DNA from: Ruminococcus sp.
GTDB taxonomy: Bacteria; Bacillota; Clostridia; Oscillospirales; Ruminococcaceae
Length of the DNA stretch: 8,329 nt
Direction: 5' to 3'
NCBI GenBank assembly: GCA_019417865.1
Contig: DYCW01000202.1
Span: 1 to 8,329, forward strand
The stretch's first letter is position 1; every line of letters starts with the position of its first letter. This document shows, piece by piece, positions 1-6,624 of this stretch. Both the position numbers and the translations under genes were made by a program. The notes under the pieces were generated by a model. That model saw only the letters and a program-made list of their open reading frames with translations. It was not told the origin of the DNA and did not search any database.

Positions 1-2154
1 TGGATTGGTAGTATAAACAATTTTTTTTGGGTTGTCTGTTGTGGCATTATGTTCTGGTTTGGGTGGTTCTTCACCGCCGTAATAACCGGGCGTAAATTCA
101 AATGGAATCCATCCATAGCCCGTCACATAGAACTCACACCATGCATGTGCCCGGGCATCGGTCAGTTTGACTTCATAGCCGTCTTTTTGTTTGACTGCCT
201 TTTCAAAATCTGACGGCGTTGCGACATAGCCTTCGCAATACCGAGCCGGAATGCCGGCATAGCGTGCCAGCAGGACGCCAGCAGTGGCAAAATGTGTGCA
301 GTAGCCCTGATGATTTTCCAGCAGAAAATAATTGACAAAGTCTCTTGAACCGGGTGTTTTCCCTGGAGAGGTACTATAGGTTGCATGGTCTGCCAAAAAC
401 TTTCGGATATCTTCCAGTATAGAGAGCTGGTCTGAGAGCGATTCGCCGTCCCCATTTCGCAGGGATTCTTCTGAAATGCCAGCATTGCAGGTGGCATATT
501 TTACAGAGTCCGGCAGACAGTCATACACAGCTTGCAGTGCATCCGTTTCTTTTTTTTCTGTGTAGTTTTCATAGACAAATGGGCGGTACACATATTGTTC
601 CGTCAGCATAGATTGAATGGCATGTTGGTCATATGTGCCGTCTGTTTTTTGCGTATTTGCATAAGTTGTAACAGAAAAGGTATCTGCATCCTTCGGTAGT
701 GACAGGGCATCCAGAAACTTGGTAGTCACATCATCCTCTGCATTGAACATACTTCTTTGCAATGAAATGGTTTGCAGAGAAAGACTGCTCAGCAGCTCTG
801 AGAAATTCTGTTCCGTGGAAAGGGAGAAGCTGTAGTTTTTCTTGTTGTCCATGATTGTGCCGCTGTCTTCTTGATAGACTGCCTTTTCATTGTAGGCAGC
901 ATAGGGGGTGTAGCAATATCGTTCCCATTTCAGAGCAGAAATGTCGATATTCGTGACAGCACTTTCTGTCCGGTTGGTTTGGAACCAGTAGGGAAATAAC
1001 TGAGGATAGCAGTTATAGGTTTTGGAAAGTGTAGTAAGGGATTCATTTTCCTCCCAAATAGTAGTATCCAATGCCTTCCACGCATTGTCATCATAGGTTG
1101 TGCCAGTAAACGATTTGAGGTAAACTGCGTGGTTGGGCAGGGCATCCAGCGTCAGTTTTAGCTGCGGTTCATTTTGAATGTCCACAGAACTTTTCCGTCC
1201 AAGCTTCTGCATTCGCATGGTATTGCCGAACCCCATGGCAGCACCAAGATTGAAAAGGCTGTCCTGCACGTCCTCCATGTCAAATGCCTGTAAGGAAGTT
1301 TTCAGTTCTTTTCGTTTTTCCTGTATTTTCGGTTTTTCTGCTATGCCGCTAGCTGTTAAGAGTGCCCACGAGAGCAGAAACACCAGTGCGGTCAGAAATG
1401 CCATGATGATACCACAGCGTTCTGCCATAGTAGTACGCATTGTATAGGCGGCTGTAAACCGATTGCCTTTTCGGAAGAAACCGACATCCCGCTGTTCCTG
1501 CGAATACCGCATAGCAGTCAGCTGCATTGCTATGAGGGCAGTCCAGTAAAGCAATACCATTGCCATTGCTGGCAGGGACATTTCCAGACCATTGTAAAGA
1601 CCCAGTTCAATTGGCAGGAAAGTAACCAAAAATCCGATCGGAAAAAACGGGCGATGGATTGTAAACCAGCAAACTAGACAGATGAGAAATACAACACAGC
1701 CAGTGAGAAAGAAAGTGGTACACTGTACTTCATTCCATTGTGCGTCAATGCGGTAGTATACCACTTCCGTATGATAGATATTTTGATATAAGTGATTATA
1801 AAAAAACTGGAAACCGGCAATTAGAAAACGCCGTTTCCAAAAGAAAAAAATGGTTGCGACAGCCAAACTCACCGGTGTCAACCATCGCAGTCGTTTGGGC
1901 AGCATACTCAAAAAGCTGTAGCCCAAAAAGGCAATTGTTGCTGCAAAGAGAAATTTCTTTCTGTCATAAACTGGTGTAAACATAGAAAGAGAAGCGTAAA
2001 TCGTACCAATTAAACCCATTGCTGCAATCAGAAATAGAATGAGATTACGTGTGATGGCAGAAGCCGGGCGAATGGTAATGGAAATGTCGTCCTGTACGAC
2101 AATGCTGCTGTTAGAAGACCGCTGTGATTGTGTCTCATTTATATGTTGTTCCAT
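1..2154 (-). CDS. Multi-pass membrane transglutaminase-like protein (TgpA-type), partial at its 3' end
   Basis: This gene reads leftward from ATG at 2154 and is open through all 718 visible codons to the window edge, so its C-terminus is missing. The start is supported by AGGAG just upstream (about 2165-2169). The N-terminal part has about seven hydrophobic segments, near residues 38-57, 66-85, 91-106, 147-166, 170-186, 194-212 and 248-268. A large, probably extracytoplasmic region follows. The transglutaminase-like core lies near residues 610-695. It has a GYCTHFA motif with candidate nucleophile Cys619, an AHAW motif with His670, and FEFTPG with acidic Glu686 in the third catalytic position. 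A Pro/Glu/Lys-rich linker follows the core; in this family a further membrane helix often comes next, but it is not visible here. It is the third gene of an operon with moxR and DUF58 genes. Such proteins are thought to act on cell-surface peptides or proteins, but the substrate is unknown. Family assignment is firm, function is not. Confidence 0.9.
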   Translation of the reverse strand, partial: MEQHINETQSQRSSNSSIVVQDDISITIRPASAITRNLILFLIAAMGLIGTIYASLSMFTPVYDRKKFLFAATIAFLGYSFLSMLPKRLRWLTPVSLAVATIFFFWKRRFLIAGFQFFYNHLYQNIYHTEVVYYRIDAQWNEVQCTTFFLTGCVVFLICLVCWFTIHRPFFPIGFLVTFLPIELGLYNGLEMSLPAMAMVLLYWTALIAMQLTAMRYSQEQRDVGFFRKGNRFTAAYTMRTTMAERCGIIMAFLTALVFLLSWALLTASGIAEKPKIQEKRKELKTSLQAFDMEDVQDSLFNLGAAMGFGNTMRMQKLGRKSSVDIQNEPQLKLTLDALPNHAVYLKSFTGTTYDDNAWKALDTTIWEENESLTTLSKTYNCYPQLFPYWFQTNRTESAVTNIDISALKWERYCYTPYAAYNEKAVYQEDSGTIMDNKKNYSFSLSTEQNFSELLSSLSLQTISLQRSMFNAEDDVTTKFLDALSLPKDADTFSVTTYANTQKTDGTYDQHAIQSMLTEQYVYRPFVYENYTEKKETDALQAVYDCLPDSVKYATCNAGISEESLRNGDGESLSDQLSILEDIRKFLADHATYSTSPGKTPGSRDFVNYFLLENHQGYCTHFATAGVLLARYAGIPARYCEGYVATPSDFEKAVKQKDGYEVKLTDARAHAWCEFYVTGYGWIPFEFTPGYYGGEEPPKPEHNATTDNPKKIVYTTNP

Positions 2155-2173
2155 TGTAAATCCACTCCTTTCC

Positions 2174-3337
2174 TTATGCATTGCAAATGGCAGTCAGAAC
2201 TGCCGGCAGGGTTTCTATGGAAATCGGCAGTACCGTTTCCTGTTTTTGCACCTGCGGATTGGTCAGCAGGTGGAATTGCCTTCCGGCACAGCAGAGGGAA
2301 GCAGCTGCATCCGGCAGGGAAGCAGCATGGGCAATATGAAACAGCATGGCATAGGGAACAGAAAAACCGGACTCCTGCAGCTGTTGCAGAGCGGATACGG
2401 GTTTTTGCAGTGGCTCCTCCAAAATTTGTGTCATACATTGCTGTAATTGTGCCGAAGTGGAAATGGGCTTGACTTGCAAAGCTTGTTCGGTATTCCAGGC
2501 AAGGACAAGCGGCACTTGCTGCCGCAGCAAAATGCAGGAGAGGGCATGGGCACATTCCATCTGGGCATCCACCTGTGCACTAGTTACGAGCTGTCCCTCT
2601 GGCTGTGAGCGATCAATCAGAATACAGTACTGCTTTTCCATCGGGCGACTATATTCTTTGACAAAGAGATTTTCCTCCCGACTGCTGCGTTTCCAGTGGA
2701 TTCGCTTGGGGTTGTCAGTATTCTGAAATTCTCGGATTCCAAATAATTCTGTGTTGTCATCACCGGGACGGTTCGGATCATAAATGACACTTTCCTCCTG
2801 TTCTGAGCGGTTTGCCGCCTGCATCTGCAGCCCATCCGCCCGTTCAGACGGAATGACCACGCAGTCTACTGCTGTGTGTCTGCGTACCAGGCAGGAGAAC
2901 AGATGCAAATAGTCCATGACACGGCAGCTTTTCACACGAATGTGCAGTTTTCCGCAATGCAGAGAGGAGAATTGAAATGAGACAGTTGCGGAAAAGTTTC
3001 CCTGTAATGGCAACTGTAGTTCTAGTTGTTCCGCTTCTCCAGCTGTTTCATTTTTTAGTTCTAAGATTGTGTGGCAGTAATTCAGTGGCAGTCGGCTTTT
3101 ATTTTGTAATGTACAATAAAGCTGCTGGGGGCTTCCTCTTCCGATTTCTGTCTGCTTGACTTGCAAAGTAACTGAAAGTCGCCGCCGTACATGATGTACC
3201 AGACAAAACTGTGTCAGAGGCAGCAACAGCAAAATACTGAATAACAGCATAGAAAAAATACCATCATACAAGATGGAGAACAGCAGTCCAATGACGATCA
3301 GAATTGCGTAAATCAGTTTTGTGTACCACATGGGCAT
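2174..3337 (-). CDS. DUF58 domain membrane protein (vWA-like)
   Basis: A 387-residue protein of the DUF58 family, which accompanies MoxR ATPases. Two hydrophobic segments at the N-terminus (about residues 7-23 and 26-45) anchor it in the membrane. A beta-rich middle region follows. The DUF58 signature spans about residues 192-232 and includes GDDNTELFGIREF and KRIHWKRSSREENLFVKEY. After it, LIDRS (about residues 240-244) sits where vWA-like folds carry the metal-binding DxSxS; only DxS is kept here. I chose ATG 3337 because AAAGG (about 3343-3347) lies 5 bases upstream. GTG 3340 is also in frame but sits only 2 bases from that site. ATG 3331 is a third option. The start overlaps the moxR stop (TGATG), which implies translational coupling. 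The protein probably works with the MoxR ATPase on cell-surface or secreted substrates; that role is inferred from family context. Confidence 0.9.
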   Translation of the reverse strand: MPMWYTKLIYAILIVIGLLFSILYDGIFSMLLFSILLLLPLTQFCLVHHVRRRLSVTLQVKQTEIGRGSPQQLYCTLQNKSRLPLNYCHTILELKNETAGEAEQLELQLPLQGNFSATVSFQFSSLHCGKLHIRVKSCRVMDYLHLFSCLVRRHTAVDCVVIPSERADGLQMQAANRSEQEESVIYDPNRPGDDNTELFGIREFQNTDNPKRIHWKRSSREENLFVKEYSRPMEKQYCILIDRSQPEGQLVTSAQVDAQMECAHALSCILLRQQVPLVLAWNTEQALQVKPISTSAQLQQCMTQILEEPLQKPVSALQQLQESGFSVPYAMLFHIAHAASLPDAAASLCCAGRQFHLLTNPQVQKQETVLPISIETLPAVLTAICNA

Positions 3338-4302
3338 CACCGCCTTTGTGCAGCAGAGGGCTTGGGTACTGGAACGGTTTGCAGTAATTCCTGGATCAGC
3401 TGCTTGACCGCCTGTGGATTGTTGGTGTGATTTTTGAGCAGAATCCGATGATTGAAAACATCTTCACAGACCGCAGTGACATCGTCTGGTACCACATAGT
3501 TTCTACCTCGCATAAAGGCAATGCCCTTTGCAGCATCTGTTAGAGCCAGTGTGCCTCTTGGACTGATTCCAAGCAGAACAGCAGAATGTTTTCGGGTTTC
3601 CTGCACCAGATTGGCAATATAATAATAAATTTTATCATCCACATAAATGGCACTCACTGCACGCTGCATTTCCAGCAAAGAAGCTGCGTCTGCAACAGGC
3701 TGCACCGTTTCCAGCGGATTGCCATCATGACGGGTACGGAGAATATGCATTTCGTCCTCCAGCTGCGGGTAACCCATTTCCAGGCGGAACATAAAACGAT
3801 CCATCTGCGATTCCGGCAGCATTTGTGTACCGACAGATCCGATGGGATTTTGTGTGGCGATAACAAGATGCGGCTGTGGTAAATTATAAGTGTGGCCTTC
3901 TACTGTGACACTGTGTTCTTCCATGGCTTCTAAAAGGGCAGATTGTGTTTTACTGGAAGTGCGGTTGATTTCATCAGCGAGAAAGAGCTGGCAGAAAAGG
4001 GCACCTGGTTGAAAGACAAAGGTTTCTGTGCTTTTCTGATAAAGAGAGAAGCCAGTCAGGTCGGATGGTAATACATCCGGTGTAAACTGCATTCGTTTAT
4101 AGGAGAGCGAGAGTGCACGGGAAAATGCCAGTGCCATTGTAGTTTTTCCAACACCGGGCATGTCCTCCATTAAAACGTTGCCGTTTGCTAGCATCGCAAG
4201 CAATACTTTTGCGATGATCACATCTTTTCCAATGACGGCTTTTTTTACTTCTGAAATAATGCGGTTAATCTGGTGTGCATATTCCTGCGGGTTTGTTTGC
4301 AT
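3337..4302 (-). CDS. MoxR-family AAA+ ATPase
   Basis: A 321-residue cytoplasmic AAA+ ATPase of the MoxR family, whose members act as chaperones or remodellers for vWA/DUF58 partners. Visible motifs, in order, are Walker A GVGKTT (residues 50-55, within MEDMPGVGKTT), Walker B FLADEIN (107-113, Asp110 and Glu111), the QSALLEAMEE stretch (120-129), sensor 1 IATQNP (148-153), LPESQMDRF (162-170) and sensor 2 SPRG (247-250). Length is normal for the family. The open frame extends upstream to 4437, but that longer start would lie upstream of the likely promoter. ATG 4302 has an ideal AGGAGG at 4309-4314, spaced 6 bases away. It is the first gene of the leftward operon and overlaps the DUF58 gene. 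The family call is very secure; the specific target is not known. Confidence 0.95.
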   Translation of the reverse strand: MQTNPQEYAHQINRIISEVKKAVIGKDVIIAKVLLAMLANGNVLMEDMPGVGKTTMALAFSRALSLSYKRMQFTPDVLPSDLTGFSLYQKSTETFVFQPGALFCQLFLADEINRTSSKTQSALLEAMEEHSVTVEGHTYNLPQPHLVIATQNPIGSVGTQMLPESQMDRFMFRLEMGYPQLEDEMHILRTRHDGNPLETVQPVADAASLLEMQRAVSAIYVDDKIYYYIANLVQETRKHSAVLLGISPRGTLALTDAAKGIAFMRGRNYVVPDDVTAVCEDVFNHRILLKNHTNNPQAVKQLIQELLQTVPVPKPSAAQRR

Positions 4303-4387
4303 AAGCTGCCTCCTGTTTTTGTTTTTCTGGTGGGAAAGTGGAAATCGGAGAGGTTTTGTTTTCTCGTTTCCTTGTTTTTCTGTTACT

Positions 4388-4416
4388 ATTATAACAGTTT
4401 TCCAGCAGAAATGCAA
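4388..4416 (-). promoter_or_regulatory. Probable sigma-A promoter of the moxR-DUF58-transglutaminase operon
   Basis: Read on the minus strand, TTGCAT (4416-4411) is followed after 17 bases by a perfect TATAAT (4393-4388). A TGT sits directly before it, forming an extended -10 that would compensate for the weak -35. Transcription would start near 4381, giving a leader of roughly 80 bases before ATG 4302. This position also supports the shorter MoxR start. Confidence 0.6.
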
Positions 4417-4429
4417 TAGAGCTGGAAAA
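4398..4429. repeat. Perfect 9-bp inverted repeat centred on the moxR -35 (candidate operator)
   Basis: TTTTCCAGC (4398-4406) and GCTGGAAAA (4421-4429) are perfect inverted copies separated by 14 bases. The dyad centre (4413.5) falls exactly on the -35 hexamer at 4411-4416. One arm lies in the -35/-10 spacer and the other just upstream of the -35. Half-site centres are 23 bases apart, about two helical turns, which suits a dimeric regulator. The -35 region is not transcribed from this promoter, so an RNA hairpin is a less likely explanation. The regulator is unknown. Confidence 0.45.
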
Positions 4430-4506
4430 TTTCCCAAAGTGGATTTGGATAGATATTTTTAGAGCTGCAGAGGGGAAAGCAGTTCTTTCGACTGTATTTG
4501 ACTGTT

Positions 4507-4521
4507 CTATATAGTATATAG
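4507..4521. repeat. Short AT-rich palindrome
   Basis: CTATATA (4507-4513) and TATATAG (4515-4521) form a perfect 7-bp dyad around a single G. It lies about 95 bases upstream of the moxR -35 and about 130 bases upstream of the pyrophosphatase -35. It may be a protein-binding site or simply chance in AT-rich DNA. Confidence 0.25.
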
Positions 4522-4652
4522 TGCAGATTTGTCGGCGAAAAATAAGCAAATGTTTCTCCTCATATTGCGTTGTTTTTGTTAAATTGAGATGAAAATTTCT
4601 GTGTCATATTCCATTCATAAAGAATTTATCAGCTGAAAAGCAGGCATTTCTA

Positions 4653-4681
4653 TTGACAAAACGCAAAATGATGGTTATACT
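4653..4681 (+). promoter_or_regulatory. Near-consensus sigma-A promoter of the pyrophosphatase gene
   Basis: A perfect TTGACA (4653-4658) is followed by a 17-base spacer and TATACT (4676-4681), a five-of-six match to the -10 consensus. The predicted transcription start near 4688 leaves a leader of about 70 bases before ATG 4757. The strength of the match fits constitutive expression of a housekeeping gene pair. Confidence 0.75.
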
Positions 4682-4701
4682 TAAAGAGGAACGTTACGGT
4701 C

Positions 4702-4727
4702 TGTGCATGATAGGTATTTCATGTGCA
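4702..4727 (+). promoter_or_regulatory. Possible hairpin in the pyrophosphatase mRNA leader
   Basis: Positions 4702-4710 can pair with 4719-4727 to make a 9-bp stem with two G-U pairs and an 8-base loop. It lies between the predicted transcription start and the AAGGAG at 4738-4743. A U-rich run follows after a few bases, but the stem is AT/GU-rich, so it is not a convincing terminator. It could affect mRNA stability or be incidental. Confidence 0.25.
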
Positions 4728-4756
4728 ATTTATTTTTAAGGAGTGTGACCAAAAGT

Positions 4757-5287
4757 ATGAATGTCTGGCATGATATCAGCCCGAAGCAAATTTCTACCGA
4801 CGAATTTGTTGCTGTCATTGAAATTCCAAAGAACAGTAAAGTAAAATATGAGCTGAACAAGGAAACTGGTATTTTGGAAATGGATCGGATCTTGTATACT
4901 TCTACACATTATCCGGCAAATTATGGATTCCTTCCCAGAACCTATGCCGATGACGGAGATCCATTAGACGTGTTGGTGCTCTGTTCTCAAAACCTCTATC
5001 CGATGACGCTGGTGCGTTGCTATCCCATTGGTGTCATTCGTATGATTGACAATGGGCGGCATGATGACAAAATCATTGCGATTCCCTGCAGTGACCCCAC
5101 TTATAACACCTATGTGGATATTGATGAACTGCCAAGTCATATTTTTGAGGAAATGGTACATTTCTTTAAGGTCTATAAAGAGTTGGAGCATAAAACCACA
5201 GCTGTGGATGAAATTCAGAACGCAAAGGCAGCAAAGGAAATCATTGCGAAAGATATTGATAACTACATTGAGAAATTCTGCAAATAA
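4757..5287 (+). CDS. ppa: Inorganic pyrophosphatase, family I (soluble)
   Basis: A cytoplasmic, metal-dependent enzyme of 176 residues that hydrolyses pyrophosphate to two phosphates, close to the usual bacterial length. The signature DGDPLD lies at residues 66-71, giving the metal ligands Asp66, Asp68 and Asp71. Other active-site residues aligned by eye with the E. coli enzyme are Glu22, Lys30, Glu32, Arg44, Tyr56, Asp98, Asp103, Lys105, Tyr140 and Lys141. All are present, so it should be active. I chose ATG 4757, giving MNVWHDISPK as in relatives. AAGGAG at 4738-4743 lies upstream with a rather long 13-base spacing. The frame also opens at 4703, but that adds 18 residues unlike the family. 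It is the first gene of a two-gene unit with the PRPP synthetase gene. Confidence 0.96.
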   Translation: MNVWHDISPKQISTDEFVAVIEIPKNSKVKYELNKETGILEMDRILYTSTHYPANYGFLPRTYADDGDPLDVLVLCSQNLYPMTLVRCYPIGVIRMIDNGRHDDKIIAIPCSDPTYNTYVDIDELPSHIFEEMVHFFKVYKELEHKTTAVDEIQNAKAAKEIIAKDIDNYIEKFCK

Positions 5288-5330
5288 TTGCAGATAAAAA
5301 TTATGTCAAGGAGAAAAAGGAGAACAAAAA

Positions 5331-6494
5331 ATGGTAACAGCAGCATCATCCGCATCGGACATTTTGTTCAATCACGAGACCAATGTTGCCCCACTGGGGC
5401 TGATTGCAATGCGAGGCACCGAGGAGCTTGGAAAGAAGATTGACGCTTATCTGGTAGAATGGGCAAGAAAAGGCGGCTATGACGTGGACACCTTTTTAAT
5501 TGCCTGTGAATGCCCTCGTTTCTCTTCTGGTGACGGAAAGGGATTGATTAAATCCACCATTCGGGGCAAGGATTTGTTTATTCTGATTGACGTTGGAAAC
5601 TACAGCTGTGAATATCAGATGTTTGACAGAATGAATGTAATGTCACCAGATGACCATTATCAGGATTTAAAGCGAATCATTCAGGCTGCCAGTGGAAAGG
5701 CACATCGTCTGAATGTAATTATGCCGATTCTCTATGGTGGCAGACAGCACCGAAGAAATTACAGAGAATCCCTCGACTGTGCGTGTGCGTTGCAGGAACT
5801 GGAGCAGATGGGTGTTTCCAATGTTATCACGTTTGATGCCCATGACCCAAGAGTCTGCAATGCCGTTCCGCTGATGGGCTTTGACAACGTGGTGCCATCT
5901 TATCAGGTATTGAAGGCAATGTTCCATGACATTCCACATCTGCGTACCACACCAGATGAATTTATGGTCATCAGTCCGGACGAAGGGGCACTGAATCGGA
6001 ATATGTACTATGCCTCCATGCTGGGGGTTCCGATGGGCATGTTCTATAAGCGGCGGGATTATTCCATTATTGTAAACGGCAGAAACCCGATTGTGGCACA
6101 TGAATATCTTGGAAATTCTGTAGAGGACAAGGATGTCTTTATTGCCGATGATATTATTTCCTCCGGGGAATCCATGCTGGATATTGCCTATGCTTTAAAG
6201 AAGCGGAATGCAAGAAGAGTATTCTGCTATGCTACATATGGGCTGTTCGTCAATGGTCTGGAAAAGTTTGATGATGCCTATGCCAACGGCTACATTGATG
6301 CGGTATTCGGTACGAATCTGACCTATCGGACAAAGGAACTGCTCTCCAGGGAATGGTTCCACGAAGTAGATTGCTCGAAGTATATTTCCTGCTTTATTGC
6401 CGCATTGAACCATGATGCTTCCATTGGCAGTGTGCTTGACCCGAACCAGAAAATTAAGACCTTGCTGGCAAAACGGAATCAGACGGAGGCATAA
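5331..6494 (+). CDS. prs: Ribose-phosphate pyrophosphokinase (PRPP synthetase), long divergent form
   Basis: A cytoplasmic enzyme predicted to make PRPP and AMP from ribose 5-phosphate and ATP, supplying nucleotide, histidine and tryptophan synthesis. At 387 residues it is about 70 longer than the classical enzyme. Recognisable elements are RFSSGDGK and IRGKDLFIL (about 63-85, matching the RFxDGE region), YGGRQHRRNYRES (135-147, ATP loop), FDAHDPRV (168-175, with the His of the active site as His171), SPDEGA (215-220), KRRDY (240-244, flexible catalytic loop) and ADDIISSGES (272-281, ribose 5-phosphate/PRPP loop). Several loops differ from the classical forms (see findings). Start ATG 5331 has AAGGAG at 5317-5322, 8 bases away; a second AAGGAG lies at 5308-5313. 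No separate promoter is evident in the 43-base gap after ppa, so the two are probably co-transcribed. An intrinsic terminator follows. The family call is good; full activity is inferred. Confidence 0.88.
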   Translation: MVTAASSASDILFNHETNVAPLGLIAMRGTEELGKKIDAYLVEWARKGGYDVDTFLIACECPRFSSGDGKGLIKSTIRGKDLFILIDVGNYSCEYQMFDRMNVMSPDDHYQDLKRIIQAASGKAHRLNVIMPILYGGRQHRRNYRESLDCACALQELEQMGVSNVITFDAHDPRVCNAVPLMGFDNVVPSYQVLKAMFHDIPHLRTTPDEFMVISPDEGALNRNMYYASMLGVPMGMFYKRRDYSIIVNGRNPIVAHEYLGNSVEDKDVFIADDIISSGESMLDIAYALKKRNARRVFCYATYGLFVNGLEKFDDAYANGYIDAVFGTNLTYRTKELLSREWFHEVDCSKYISCFIAALNHDASIGSVLDPNQKIKTLLAKRNQTEA

Positions 6495-6534
6495 ATAGCA
6501 CAATACAATATAATTTTAATATACATATAGTACT

Positions 6535-6570
6535 GAACCGGATGGCTTAAAGCTATCTGGTTCTTTTTTT
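6535..6570 (+). terminator. Rho-independent terminator after prs
   Basis: GAACCGGATGGCT (6535-6547) pairs with AGCTATCTGGTTC (6551-6563) across all 13 positions, two of them G-U, around a TAA loop. Seven T residues follow directly (6564-6570). It lies 41 bases after the prs stop and 54 bases before spoIIIAA, ending the ppa-prs transcript and insulating the sporulation operon. Confidence 0.9.
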
Positions 6571-6624
6571 CTGCTCCCACGCATAGGATACAGCAAAGGA
6601 CAAACACAGAAAGGAGAGGATGAC

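Larger units (their letters stand above)
4303..4756. other. Divergent intergenic regulatory region
   Basis: About 450 bases separate the divergent moxR and pyrophosphatase starts. The stretch holds a leftward promoter at 4388-4416 with an inverted repeat over its -35, a short AT-rich palindrome at 4507-4521, a rightward promoter at 4653-4681, and a leader hairpin at 4702-4727. I see no convincing gene, RNA gene or riboswitch in the rest. The stretch between about 4522 and 4650 is AT-rich and otherwise featureless to my reading. Confidence 0.7.

Noticed and set aside
2039..2555. Open frames of 114-138 codons on both strands over the DUF58/transglutaminase genes
   Set aside because: They overlap strongly supported genes, have low-complexity Cys/Ser/Arg-rich products and lack suitable start contexts; they are frame shadows.
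2467..3168. A 15-bp exact direct repeat (2467-2481 and 3154-3168) inside the DUF58 gene
   Set aside because: Both copies encode Leu-Gln-Val-Lys in the same frame; a single pair of this length in coding sequence is likely coincidence.
1..4302. The MoxR-DUF58-transglutaminase operon as a novel defence or secretion system
   Set aside because: This gene trio is widespread in bacteria, and no nuclease, toxin, sensor or mobile-element gene accompanies it here.
4303..4437. Longer MoxR start at 4437 (45 extra residues)
   Set aside because: The extra residues do not resemble the family, the longer start lies upstream of the likely promoter, and ATG 4302 has a perfect AGGAGG.
5667..6101. 144-codon open frame on the minus strand inside prs
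   Set aside because: It is fully contained in a well-supported gene, has no recognisable domain and is best explained as an antisense shadow.
6524..6531. Sigma-E-like -10 (CATATAGT) upstream of the terminator as the spoIIIA promoter
   Set aside because: The -35 partner is poor, and the transcript would start at the terminator hairpin and probably be terminated.
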